The translations under genes were made by a program, and so were the position numbers. From NCBI GenBank assembly GCA_037783415.1, contig JAZGTN010000028.1, positions 1,259,001 through 1,323,000 on the forward strand: DNA of 64,000 nt, read 5' to 3'. Positions 21,231-32,942 of the stretch are shown in pieces. This DNA is from Leptasterias polaris. Its lineage: Eukaryota > Echinodermata > Asteroidea > Forcipulatida > Asteriidae. A model generated the notes under the pieces. The model saw nothing but the letters and a program-made list of their open reading frames with translations. It did no database searches and had not been told where the DNA came from. Each line of letters starts with the position of its first letter. The first letter of the stretch is position 1.

Positions 21231-22005
21231 GGTTGGTTTTGTCACACCTTTATTGACGGTTCAAACTGTCAATGACGAAACTCCCGTGTTGCAAAGGCAA
21301 TGAAGCTCCATGGCTTCCTGGTTCGCGAGCGGTCCATTTAGCCTAGGGCCGGTTCGGCAACCGTCAAACGGTTGACAAACGATTGAAGTTAGAAACGATT
21401 CAGCAGCATTAATGTGAAACGGTTGGGGGGATAGTTTCTTCAATGCTTCAGTGCGCTGAGCTTAACTGGTCCTCCAGAGTCCGAACAAAAGGGATATAAT
21501 CGGGTTACTGTCCATTGTGTTGGGATTATAGATGCGGTTGTTGAAGCTCTGATTGTAATTATGAATTTCAAAACTAAAATGCCTAATGCTTCATTAGTGC
21601 GCTTTGTTTTTGCTATTTCTAAAATGCTAGCCAAAATTTACCACACATATTACTTTTAATCATAAAAAACGATAAAGTATAACCTGAGATCGTAGCTACC
21701 TGTTTACGTCATGTATTTGCTGGTTGGCTTTGCTAGGCGTTGGCAATGCCAAGTTCCCGTCAGGTGTGTACTTGTATTTGAACGTTCGAGACCAAGACGA
21801 TCTCAGTTTTCGGTTGATTGTGAACAACTAAGAATGTTTCCCAACTGATGTGTGTTATCATGGAATATATGAATAGGTTGTACGAATTTGGGCTTGATTT
21901 GCAAATGGGGTTTCAATCAGCACATCCTCGTCTAAAGGTTTAATGTAGAATCATTGTTAAATCACACTAATGGAATTGTAAAGCAAATAAAACTGCATTT
22001 ATTAA

Positions 22006-22981
22006 AGGCACCTGGCAGTGGTATTTTGTCAAAATAAAGCTTTTGTCATTAATATATACATTTTTATGAGTGGAATGTGAATAAACAATTTACTAAGGTT
22101 AAAAAATTGTATTTTTCTTTTAATTACAAATTAAAAAATAGGCCCCTTTACATGGCGCTGTTCGTGACGTCAATCGAGGCAGGAGAAAATGTGTAGTCTG
22201 GCCCCGTACATTACGTCTGGGTACCTGATCAGTATGATGCGTTTCCGTATTCGGACGTCACCACCCAATGCAATCCTAGGACAGTGTACAGTCGACTAAT
22301 ACGAGACGCCAGTTTATACGAGGTTTTTCACCGGTCCCGAACTGTCCCATGCGCGTTTCTATGTCTTAAAAACGGAAGATACGAGCATGGTCATAACGAG
22401 AACACGGATAATACGAGGTATTGTTTTTCCACCAGAAACATTTCGCTGGTAACCTAAGCTTCACTGCAACTTCCCTTGCACACTACTACCAACGAAAAAA
22501 TCCCCGGGCTATCCAAGTGTTCGCTGCATAGCTCTGAAAACGACGTCGGACCGGACCACTTTGCCCTCGTTAGCCTAACTTTCGATGCCCGTAACTGCCT
22601 ATATTTGGGATCTGCAGGAAAAAAATGCTAGCTGACCCCATCTTTAGTCGTTTTGCTGCATCCAGCAGCAATTTTCGCCGGAAAAATGCAAGAAAAACCC
22701 CCTTTTGGATAACCAAACGAAACGTACAATCTCACTACTTGCACGTGTATATACAACGTAAATGCAGGCAGTTCGAGTGGGGTCGATGTTCAATCGAGGC
22801 GAAGTCTTCCTCGATTGGCGTCACAAAAAGGGATGGGCGGAGTCGCCCCCAAACAACTTTATCTATTTTTTTAACATATAAATACTGACAAACAATTACT
22901 CAAAAAATTGTTTTATTGTTAATATACATATAGGCCCTACTCTTATATTTGAAAAAAAAAAAATTCTATTTCCAGGTGACT
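22006..22981. mobile_element. TTAA-flanked DNA element, 976 bp, non-autonomous
   Basis: Left aggcacctgg and right ccaggtgact form short terminal inverted repeats, each bordered by ttaa (22002-22005, 22982-22985). Inner inverted blocks include gacgtcaatcgaggc on the left and gcctcgatt-type sequence on the right. The only internal ORF (22625-22888) has no recognisable domain. TTAA duplication points to piggyBac- or Kolobok-type mobilisation. Confidence 0.6.
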
Positions 22982-23309
22982 TTAAAAGACTGCAATAAAA
23001 ATTATTTATGTGCAAGATTTTTTCTTTAAATATATAACTGAAATAGATTATTTCATTTTATTAACAGAATATTTATATATACCCTTCCCGTAATTACGTT
23101 TCAGTGGACATCGTTAAAGATGAAGTCCCCTCTATTTTTAGGGTTAGGTGATCGGACAACCTTGTTTTTATCAAATTTTTATCCTAGAAAACTACAAATT
23201 AATTTGGAAAGCACCTTTAGTTTTCTACGAAAAAAGGTCCGTTTTGTGATTTTGGGATAAATTGGAAACATAAATAATACTTGAAATAATAAATTCAGTT
23301 TTCACGCAA

Positions 23310-23430
23310 GCACAAACCATTCCTGCACGATCGGCCTGTCGCGCAAACCATTCCTGCTCGATAGGCCTGTCGCGCAAACCATTCCTGCACGATCGGCTGA
23401 TTGCGCAAACCATTCCAGCACGATTGACGG
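23310..23430. repeat. 31-bp tandem repeat, four copies
   Basis: Unit gcgcaaaccattcctgcacg plus atcggcctgtc, repeated at 23310, 23341, 23372 and 23403 with a few substitutions; the last copy is degenerate. Confidence 0.85.
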
Positions 23431-23953
23431 AATTGTCAACCTCGGGCTCGTAATGAACAATGTACAAAAATATAATCAAGTTTTCCTGACTATTGTTCCA
23501 AGTTTTTTTGATTTTAAATTCAGAAGTGAAACAAAATAAATTATTTCACAACAACACCACAATGTTTGAGAGTTTTTATTTATTTTGTCTTTCTTTTCAT
23601 TATTCGAATTCTAAAATATTCAAATCACGTCCAATACACTGAAGGGTCAGACGAAAGCGTGCCCACATTTAAGGTTGTTGGGCGTGCTGAGAAAAAGTGC
23701 GGAAAACACAATTCAATTCTATTCATCTCAAATAAAATTCTTCTAAAATGTGTTGAAAACGTGTAACCCTAAACCATTCCTAAAATAGTTACCAAAGAAA
23801 TGCCACTACAACAGACAATTATAAACCCCTTTATTTAGTAAATAATGATTTTCTGTTCCAATATGGCAAAACCAAGATTCAATGTATATTATTGTTTCAC
23901 CAATAATTCAAATAATGACGTGGCATTGATATCGAATCCCGAACTTTAAATTG

Positions 23954-24263
23954 CACAGCAAGATGTTCAAAGCCGTTTTGGCCCCAAAACTCCATTCATT
24001 CATGAATGGGAAGAAAAGGCTTACAACCTGGGCGTACATGCACCTAGCCAAAACACAACCATTGTTACCAGCATTCCCAGCCATGTAGATTTTAGTTAGC
24101 GGCGGAAGTGTCAGTGATTGCACACAGCAAGATGTTCAAAGCCGTTTTGGCAAAAAAAAATCCATTCATTCATGAATGGGAAGAAGAGGCTTACAACCTG
24201 GGCATACATGCACCTAGCCAAAACACAATCATTGTTACCAGCATTCCCAGCTGTGTATGATTA
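23954..24263. repeat. 169-bp segment duplicated in tandem
   Basis: cacagcaagatgttcaaagc begins at 23954 and again at 24123. The copies are highly similar through acaacctgggc and cagcattcccag. The second is interrupted at 24263 by the Penelope-like insertion. Its remainder (ggcggaagtgtcagtgat) lies beyond 25420, after two nested insertions. Confidence 0.8.
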
Positions 24264-25140
24264 AGAAGTAACTATAACTATAAATGTAAATAGTAGTGAA
24301 CTTGCGGGTACAACCATGTGTATAATCTCTTTTGGGAGGAGTGTTGGCTCTGAAAAGAGCCGGTTTGGTCTCGACGTTTCGAACAGTATACTCTGCTCGT
24401 CTTCAGGAGAATGCTGGACTGCTGGTGGTGTTGCAGCTTAAGTAGAGCTAGTGGGGTGCACTTTTGGGCGGGAAGTATCCAAGTTGTTGTTGACCGGTGA
24501 TGCATGGTAGTTGGCTGCTGGCTGGATGTGTGTGCGCTGGAGTGTGTCAGTGTTGTGGTGAGCTGCTGCTGGGAGGACTGGCTTGAGTAGAGGTGACCAG
24601 ATGTCATTGATGAAAAACCCGATGTCTTGTGGAACCGTGTTGTGCGACTTGATCTCGATCGCTTCCCTGACTCTGCGTTGGTGCCAGAACTTGACAGGTG
24701 CGATGAGCTTGGCTTGCTTCCATTTGATGAGATGATCTTGTTCTTGTGAATGTTTGATGATTGCGGATTTGTCCAGGTGTCCCAGTCTGCCGTGTGCTTG
24801 ATGTTCCTTGATTCTTGTTGATACGTTGCGGCCGGTTTCTCCGATGTATACTTTACCACATTCACAAGGAATGCGGTAAACGCCGGCCTTGGCTTGGGTG
24901 TCTTGCTTGTCCTTGTGTGTGTGAAGAGATGCTTGAATCTTGTTCGGTGCTGTGTGGAAGGTCTTGACTTGGGCTTGGCTGAAGATCCGTTGTAGCTTGT
25001 GTGATGTGAGGCCGATGTACGGGAGAGTGATGGTTGCCTTGAAATCTGGCCGTTCTGCTGGTAGGCTTGGCTTGGGCTGGTTGAAGTTGAAGGTCTTGTA
25101 TCCGTTGAGTCGTAGCGATGTCTGGATGTGATGGAGTTCC
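24264..25140 (-). mobile_element. 5'-truncated Penelope-like retroelement (GIY-YIG endonuclease end)
   Basis: The minus-strand frame from 25140 to 24438 encodes the C-terminal part of a Penelope-like polyprotein. Segments include ELHHIQTSLRLNGYK, then GVYRIPCECGKVYIGETGRN, then STRIKEHQ. These carry the GIY-YIG endonuclease core with the extra Cys-x-Cys typical of Penelope elements. The reverse transcriptase is lost to 5' truncation. A 12-base target duplication (tgtgtatgatta) flanks it at 24252-24263 and 25141-25152. The 3' end (gacgagcagagtatactgtt, cgaaacgtcgag) is typical of the group and is followed by a histone-like stem-loop at 24346-24361. The longer open frame reaching 25391 is an artefact of the adjacent MITE. 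Confidence 0.88.
24346..24361 (-). terminator. Histone-type stem-loop in the Penelope-like 3' UTR
   Basis: The minus strand reads ggctcttttcagagccaac, identical to the histone mRNA 3' stem-loop, then a purine-rich cctcccaaaagagatta. It lies 76 bases after the element's stop codon (24438-24440), inside the element. Confidence 0.7.
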
Positions 25141-25166
25141 TGTGTATGATTAGTTAGGATTAGCGG

Positions 25167-25414
25167 TAGACTTGTTGACAAGTCGTTAATGTGATGGTCG
25201 CGGTGAGTGGAGTCGCGTGTAGTGCTGTAGCCTAATAAAAAATGTTCTCGCGAGATCACTGCTCTCGCGCGAAGTTTCTGGCTGCCGACTCTTCGTAAAT
25301 GTGACCAGTCTTGAGAGCAGTAATCTCGCACAGAGCAGCCCTCTCGCGGGATATTGCGAGAAAGCCGTTCCGCTATCACCGCGACAGACATTTAACGACT
25401 TGTCCACAAGTCTA
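25167..25414. mobile_element. 248-bp MITE with 9-bp target duplication (Mutator-like?)
   Basis: Ends tagacttgttgacaagtcgt and its inverse (acgacttgtccacaagtcta). Flanked on both sides by gattagcgg (25158-25166 and 25415-25423). A sister copy lies at 38194-38438 in opposite orientation with its own 9-bp duplication. It is rich in cgcgag motifs. Nine-base duplications fit Mutator- or Merlin-type transposases. It is inserted in the same 169-bp repeat copy as the Penelope-like element. Confidence 0.88.
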
Positions 25415-26189
25415 GATTAGCGGCGGAAGTGTCAGTGATAGCCTGGCCTGAGACAACTCCTTTGGTAGGTGTAAACCCCAGTCAAGCAGCACTCCTTTTG
25501 TCTGTCACCAGAGGTTAAGCTTCAAAAGACTGTCTATAATCCCAGAGAAATTTACGACTAAAACGGTTGACGCTCTGTAAATGAATCGTTTTGGGCAACC
25601 GTTTGACGGTTGCCGAACCGGCCCTTTTTTACCGCGCGCCTAACTCTTCTCAACATACTGTTGTTTCTCGAACAGAATAACTGCACAAAATAAGTCTCTC
25701 TCGAAGGCTAAATGACAACACAACACACATACATTACAAGCAGACAAGAGTTGCAAGAGTAGTCAAGTGGAAATACATGAATAGAAAGAGTGGAGGGAGA
25801 AAAGCAGAAAGCATTCAGACTGAGAAGGCAGGGGTAAGCAGGGATTATGAAGACAAAGGAGGGGGGTTATGAAGGGAAGGGGATAGCTTGACCACAACAA
25901 GTTGGGAACACAAAGGACAAAATGGAAGGTTAGAAGAGAGGTAAATAATTAGTTAATACAATGTAGGGCAGACTGTAATAAAGTGGATATCTGTGTGGGA
26001 AAAGGAGAAGGCAAAGACAAAAGGTTATTAGTCATTTCCTTCTTGGATATTCAAACCATGGGGCTGAGTGGTCTTAATGCGCCTTATCCAAAGTTTGTCC
26101 CAGAACAGAATAACTATAACCATAAAGCCAAACTCTTTCTTGCAACTTTGGATACATCAACTCCTTGCAGCATCAGCATTACGTCCACC

Positions 26190-27675
26190 TCATCCATATT
26201 GTTTCACCTCGGTTGTGGTCTGTCATCACCAAATATGATTTGCAAGATCATTTTCAATCAGCATACAGGGCTAATCATAGCTGTGAGACAGCCCTGTTGC
26301 GTGTTCACAATGACATATTACGTGCAATGGATAGTGGCAAAATAACTGCGCTAATTTTACTCGATCTCAGTGCTGCATTTGATACTGTGGACCATAACAT
26401 CTTGTTACACAGGCTTGAGAATAACATCGGTATTACAGGTGCGGCCCTGAGATGGTGTAAATCCTACTTACAAAACCGACCACAATGTGTGCGTGTTGGT
26501 CAATCTTCTTCAGAGGCTGTTGCACTTGACTACTCTGTACCTCAAGGGTCAGTGCTAGGACCGCAATGGTTTGTCATTTACACATCACCAGTTCGTTTCA
26601 TCATTCAGAAGCATAAACTTCAATACCACCTTTACGCAGATGACACACAGATCTATTTGTCATTTGATGCAACACAACAAGACGCCAATTATTGTATTAA
26701 ACGTATTGAAGCATGTGTTGAAGAAATCCGTCAGTGGATGAAAAATAATTACCTCAAACTTAATGATAACAAGACTGAGTTCATCCTCATTGGCTCTAAA
26801 CAGAAACTCAATAAGATCACTACCTCACATATTACAATTGGGAACTCAACCATTGCTTCTGTTCAATCTGTGCGCAATCTTGGTGTCGTCATGGATAACA
26901 CCATGACTCTGGACTCACATATCTCTTCAATCGTAAAATCATCTTCTTACCAGATCAGAAACTTGGGTAGAATTCGTAAATATCTCACTCCACAATCTGC
27001 TGAACAATTAGTACACGCCTATGTCACTTCTCGTCTAGACATAGGAAATTCCCTTCTTTTCGGACTTTCAAAATCACAGGTTCATCGTCTTCAGTTGAGA
27101 CAAAACATGGCTGCTCGTCTTGTCACGTGCACCAAGCTGTCCATGCACATAACTCCTGTCCTTTGTGAGTTACACTGGCTACCCGTTCATCTTAGGATCC
27201 AGTTTAAGCTGTTGCTTCTCACTTACCGTGCTGTCAATGATCAAGCACCACCATACATCTCTGATCTACTTGAATTATATAATCCACCCCGGTCTGGTTT
27301 GCGATCAGCTGCTAAATTACTCTTGGTTGTGCCTAAATCATCTAGGTCCTGGGGCGACAGAGCTTTCTCTGTCGCAGCTCCCCGGTTATGGAACGCAATT
27401 CCCTACAATATTCGTACTTCTCCATCACTTGAGACATTCAAAAACAGGTTAAAAACACATCTCATGCAAAGCACTTATGGTCGGGATCATGTGTAAATGC
27501 TTATTTCAGTTTTTCCATTTGTAAATCATGATTGCATCCTGTTTACTATTATGTACTTGTGTACGTTGCTTTTGTTTTTATGACCATGTTGCTCTGTTTG
27601 CGCCATGAGCGTTTTTTGCGGATTTGTGCGCGTTATAAATGTTCTATATTATTATTATTATTATTATTATATTTG
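26190..27675 (+). mobile_element. CR1/L2-like LINE fragment, reverse transcriptase to 3' end
   Basis: The open frame (about 26200-27496) encodes a reverse transcriptase: HFQSAYRANHSCETALLRVH, LDLSAAFDTVDH, VPQGSVLGP, and the catalytic HLYADDTQIY box. It ends with the usual LINE C-terminal RLWNAIPYNIRTSPS and FKNRLKTHL. SVLGP is followed by QW where the family usually has two hydrophobic residues. The N-terminal endonuclease is missing; coding similarity fades upstream of about 26200, where the frame shifts. The 3' UTR ends gccatgagcgt...gcgcgttataa and (att)n, as in CR1/L2 elements. It is a dead copy by truncation, although its remaining frame is intact. Confidence 0.88.
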
Positions 27676-29829
27676 ATTGTAATTTGTGCCTGCGACTAGC
27701 TGTGCACGCATGTATAGTACACATTTGCATTGTGGGAAAAAAATGTTTACATGCATCTGTTTACCTCATTTTCAGTTACTTCTTACCACTTGTTGGGCAA
27801 AAGTTAAACTGTGTGAGGTTCAAACCATTTTGTTTTACCCACTTCTTGAGTAATTTGAGCCTCGGTGTTAAGCTATATGATTTCCTACCCAATTTGGGGT
27901 ACTTTATTACCTTTTCCTTGTGTAATGAATTTTACACAAGTGAGGGGTACAACAACATTTTTCGTTTTACCCTTTACAGTTCTTTTTTAGTGTGTAGTGA
28001 CTGATATAAAGTGTCTGTTTTTAATTTCAGGGTTTTACGTAGAGTAGCTAGCCACCCGACAAATGGCGCCGCCACACCCCAAGTACAAGCACGTATTTTT
28101 ATCCCCCCCCCTAAAAAAAACTGCGTATTATAATTACCAACAGTCGAGTTGCGGTAGCAATGTATTATTGTGGGATATATTACATCAAGGTCGAATACTA
28201 CAGTCATCTTCGTTATGTGGCTTTTGTTTTTGTTCAGTCACGTTTTTAGTGTGGAACAATATTGCTCAGAAAAGAAAACGATCATCCGAAAATAGTACAA
28301 AGTCATGTCAAGGTTTCAAACATTTTAGAAATAAAACTCTGATTTTCTTTTTTCAACTGAAAGTAATGTGGCCATAACCTATTTCTCAGTAAATTTTCAA
28401 ATTTTCTATTTTAGGTAAAGAAAGGTAGGGTCATAGTTATGTCTTTGTCATCGTCGGCTGATTTATAGGCTAAATTATTTAGAAAGACACAATGAAAGTC
28501 ACATGTGAAAGTTTCAATTTGTTGAGAAAACAGCAACAATTGTCCTGGTATTTTCAATGGAACTTTCAATCCATCCAGTGACGTTCAGTGATACCAACCG
28601 AATCTCTGGCCGTATTGAGGGCAACATTCAAACGGACACGCCTGAATGCGATCTTTGGAGATTCAATTTCTTTTCTGGGTAATACCAAAGTATTACTCTA
28701 CATTTACGGCACACTTTAAGTTTTGATTTTAGTGTTAATGTCTTTAAAACCACACACGGGCTGTTTTCATTTTACTGGCGAGCAGTCTAAAGTATTCGTG
28801 AACAATTTTTCCGTTTTTTAAAGTGTTTGATCGGGATTTCGAGAAGAAAAAACACACGTTGTTTTATTGTTACGTTGATTTATGATTCTAAGAAAAAATG
28901 TGAACATTCAAATGTTAATGCCTTTTCTTCGTGGAGATTTCCTGGAACTGGTTGCCTGTTGCCTCGTGTGACATGGACCTTACAAACAATGTAAAAATGC
29001 ACATACAGATGTTTAAAAAAAACCTTAATATTAAAACATTTTTATGGAGGCCTGCAGCTCCCCACAAGACGATCCATTCAAAGAAAGATAATACTTTACA
29101 ACTCACACAGTGAAATAAAGATTCAAAAGTTCCAAAACCCCTGGGTAATTGTTTGTTTAAAATTGTTGTGACATTAAGGGAGTTTTTATAAACACGTTAT
29201 TTATAGTTCTGGTAAATATATTAGAGTGAATTTTACGAAGTTACGATCGTTAGGCCCCTAAGGGTTTTCTCGTAGATAAATTTCTTGGGGAATTCCCGGG
29301 AAAACTTGTTTGACATTTTCTCACTTGAATTAACCCTTGGACTCCTGAGAGAAAGGAATTTCCCGGAAAAATAGCTATACCCCTGCTATAGGGTCAAGCC
29401 AGATAACCCCAGGGTGAACATCCTGCGTGTGAAACGAACATGGGGCAGCGATGGGGTTAAAATCTACCGGGAATTTCTTTGGATGTTATTTCCTGAGAAT
29501 CGGGTTGGTACTATAGTTTTAATTTATAGGCTTGAAGCTGAAATTGAATGAATTTTGTTTGGGGGGGAGAGCAGATATTGCAGTTCACCTTACTTTTGTG
29601 TGGGTCGGCAAACTCGGTCGAGGATATCATAGGGTTGTTTTGGAAGTTAAACGTCCGGCCATCGGACATGTCAAACCATATAGATATAGAGCAAGGAGTG
29701 ACAAGAAGTATATTGAACTAAATTCCATTACACTCCTGTACCATCCCGCTGTGTTATTTCCATTATTGATTCGAAGTTCCAAACAGATGTTCTGTAGCTG
29801 TTAAAATTGTTGGAATTGCTGGTTCCATG
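27676..29829. other. Intergenic stretch without recognisable gene
   Basis: 27780-27990 carries ttgggcaaaagttaaac- and tacccaatttggggta-type motifs related to the repeat at 20628-21005. The remainder is AT-rich with no exon I can defend. Confidence 0.5.
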
Positions 29830-30719
29830 CAAGGGCGTCGATTGCTACTAAAAAGTAGGGGGGACGGGCAGGTGAGCAAGTCTTGAAAAAATACATATTA
29901 CATTATTTGCAACACACACCATTACTTTTACATTTAATTTCTGTGTTACACTTGTTCCCTATTTTTTGTTTGACCAGGAGGAGGCGAGTTACAGGGGGTG
30001 ATATTTAACAATAATTAACATCATCCGAAATGGGGTTTGGGCCTGGGTTTCCCTTATGTAAAACCGAGATTCTACCAAATACAAACATCATAATTCACAA
30101 TCCTTTTTAATTGTAACCACATTGCGACAATTTCTTCAGTAACATTGAGAGAGTTTTTGATGTTTTTGTTTCTTCTTTCGTTTTTCTTTTATTTTAATTT
30201 GTATTTTGTTTTTAGAACCGCTCCCATTTATTTTAATGGATTTTACTATATTTTGTGCGTTGTGCGATTGTAACAAAATGTAACACATTTGCACGTGCGC
30301 ACACACACAGACTTCCTTTGTGGAGGGATCGCGTAGCATAACATACACAAACGACACATAACTTGAATGCTAACAAGGTACATGTAATGTAAAAAGTAGG
30401 ATTTTGGCGTTCATGTCTTGGACGAAACTTGTCGTCTATTGTCTGTATTATAGAAACGGAAATAGACCCAAAATACCATTCTGCGCGTGGTCCATCAGAA
30501 AAAAGATGAAAATGAAGAAAACATTTCACCGTTTGTTCGCTATTCTTTTATTTGAATAAAAATTGTAATGAAATATTAAATCAAGAAAATGGTGTATATT
30601 TTTATATTTTGTTGCATATTTTTAACGAACAGTCAATCAAAAAGTGGGGGGACATCTGATATGCTGCCCCCCCCCCCCCAGTCTGCCCCCCCCCCGTCCC
30701 CCACCCATCGACGCCCCTG
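29830..30719. mobile_element. DNA element with cagggGCGTCGAT-type terminal repeats
   Basis: Left caagggcgtcgattg...ggggggacggg and right (c)n gtcccccacccatcgacgcccctg are inverted, about 890 bases apart. No domain is visible in the interior. No clear target duplication was found, so the superfamily is open. Confidence 0.5.
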
Positions 30720-31979
30720 GGAACTTCCATGTTGAAGTGTTAAGTGTAATGGGTGAAGTTCAAGGGTAGAGATTTTGCATGTTGGGCGGAAATGTTCCTC
30801 TGATCAGGTTCAACTCAAAGTTGCCTGTTTCGGCAGTTAAGACTTGGGTATCAACAACCCATGCCATAAAACCCCTATTTAGTCAAAATGTGAAGCGGGG
30901 GGAAATGTAGTCTAAGCATTCATCTCTGGAGCAAGCCTAAGAAATTAGTTGAACGGTGAACTCACGGTTCGTCAACATTGTTATCCAGGAATACCAATCC
31001 ATAGCTTTGTTTGTAAAATTAATTTAAATTAATGTTGGCATGTTTAAACATGACAAAATAAAAACGCTTTGAAATGAACAGTATTTTCATGAATTTTGTA
31101 AATGTCGATTACAACCTATATTTATTTGTAGGCCCTACCCTCTCGTACTTTTTGTCATGGGGTCAGGAGATAACGGTCAAACAAAATCCTTTGGAGTCAA
31201 AAGCGCCTGATGATCTTCGTCTTGTTTTGCCCTTGAACCTTGCAGGATTCACCGGGCCCCTAATACCGATCGGAGGGCTTAATAGACTTTCACTCTCTCC
31301 AGCAGCAGCCTCCCCACTTTCATTTCTTTCCGGCATCGTCAGTTATTTCCATCATAGTTATCAAAAGGTGTCTGTTTATGTGTCAACATGTCTGTTTGTT
31401 TGTTGTGTCCTTCTATTTAATTGAATCTAAAGTTTCCACCCACATCAAGTTCCAAACGCCGTTTCTGGTTATATCATTATCTCGGTTTCCCGTTCGGGTA
31501 AATTTGCGTGCAGTTTGAGGCAAACCGAAAAACACCGTTGGATGTGGACGAGACGAAACTTGTTTATTAAGTAAAGCGCTTTTGGTCATGTCGGGACGTA
31601 GCGTTTTTCCATCCCCCGTGAAATTTTGCACGTAAAGCTGAAGACCAAGGTTGTCTGGGCGTCATCGAAATAGTCCCAGCCTGGGTATTTTTGGCGGGCT
31701 GCGGTTGATGGCAACACATTCATTTCATGACAACACATACCAACCACAAGTTGTAATTAGTACTTATCATTCATGTGACGCTTGTATTTTTTTTAAACAG
31801 TATTTGTTTAATCATGCTTTGTATCACTTTGTTTTAATCAGCAACTTTACGTGGGTTTACTTGGCGTACTTTACCGTTGTAGGTGTGCTGTTTGTTTAGG
31901 CATAGAGCAAGGACAAGATCTATGGTTTATAGGCCTTTTGCTTTAATCCACACTGGAATTGATAGGCGTAGACTTTTAA

Positions 31980-32288
31980 AGGGAGCGTCTTTGATATTGA
32001 TTTTTAAAATATGGTTAGAAACGAACTCCTTTGAATAATAATAAATGTAGTTTTAGAGAAAGGGGAAATTTGTTCACCCAAAGATTTGAGTCGGAGATGA
32101 AGCCTTTCTCAGGCATCTTAAATCACTCAATCTATGCAACAAATGTGTTTGTTTCTTTCACTCTAGCAACTTCGATGACCACTTGAGCAAAAAATGTCAC
32201 AGGTTTGTTATTTGTTTGCATAATGTACGGATATTCCAAGTGAGGATACTGGTTCTTTGAAAATTACCAAAAGTGTACACTGCTTTTC
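31980..32288. mobile_element. MITE of the 39.7-kb family
   Basis: Starts after ttaa (31976-31979) as agggagcgtctttgatattg, has agagaaaggggaaatttgtt, cttcgatgaccacttgagc, cacaggtttgttatttg and ends near accaaaagtgtacactgctt. It is diverged from the type copy. Confidence 0.6.
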
Positions 32289-32835
32289 AAAGGATTCCGT
32301 AAATTTTACGGAAATTGTTTGGCACCGATGCTGTGCCAGAAAGTAAATCACCGTAACATTACTGACATTTTTATTACTCTAGAAACTCCCAGATCAGGAC
32401 TGACCTTGATCCGTGGTAGTGCTTGACCCTTCTGGGTCATTACAACCCTGAATCTGCGTAAATGACTCAGAAATGCATGGGTCAAACTGACGCAGCATCA
32501 GAGTTAAAATCGCTATTATTTTGTTTACCAGTTTACGGGTCTGAGGCCAGAAATGGTTCAGGACCATCACTGGGACCCGGAATACGGGTCAATCGGACCC
32601 TGGAGTTTGTTTATTTGTTTATTTGTTTTGTTGGGTTTTGTGGTTTTATCTTTTTTAAGTGTGTGTGTGGGGGGGGGGGGGGGGGGGGTTTAAGAGTGTA
32701 CGCCATTGTTGATGGTATATGGTTGTGATGTCAAATAAGCACTTGTGTTCAGAGTGTCTATTTCTTTTGCTGTTATAATAATATGGTCACGTTAGGCAAG
32801 CATTGTAACCAAGAACTTCAACCATCTTTGAGTAA

Positions 32836-32942
32836 GCCGTGTCCGAATTGTCGGCTGTGGCTACGGCTAGACCAACGCGTCATCATGCGTTGAAGTATAG
32901 GACGGCCTGAGCCACAGTCTTAGCCGCCAATTCGGATACGGT
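32836..32942. mobile_element. Hairpin element, ~107 bp
   Basis: gccgtgtccgaattgtcggc on the left pairs with gccgccaattcggatacggt on the right, and the next ~12 bases (tgtggct/agccaca) pair as well. Too short to code. Confidence 0.6.

Noticed and set aside
21261..21634. Histone gene upstream of the orphan stem-loop
   Set aside because: The minus-strand frames show no histone-fold residues or basic tail.
22625..22888. Possible 87-codon gene
   Set aside because: It lies inside a TTAA-flanked non-autonomous element and has no family signature.
24278..24865. Separate 195-codon minus-strand ORF
   Set aside because: Overlaps the Penelope-like frame, which has the recognised GIY-YIG residues; this one is Ser/Thr/Gln low-complexity.
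25141..25391. N-terminal extension of the Penelope-like ORF
   Set aside because: This part is the 12-bp target duplication and the 248-bp MITE, not retroelement coding sequence.
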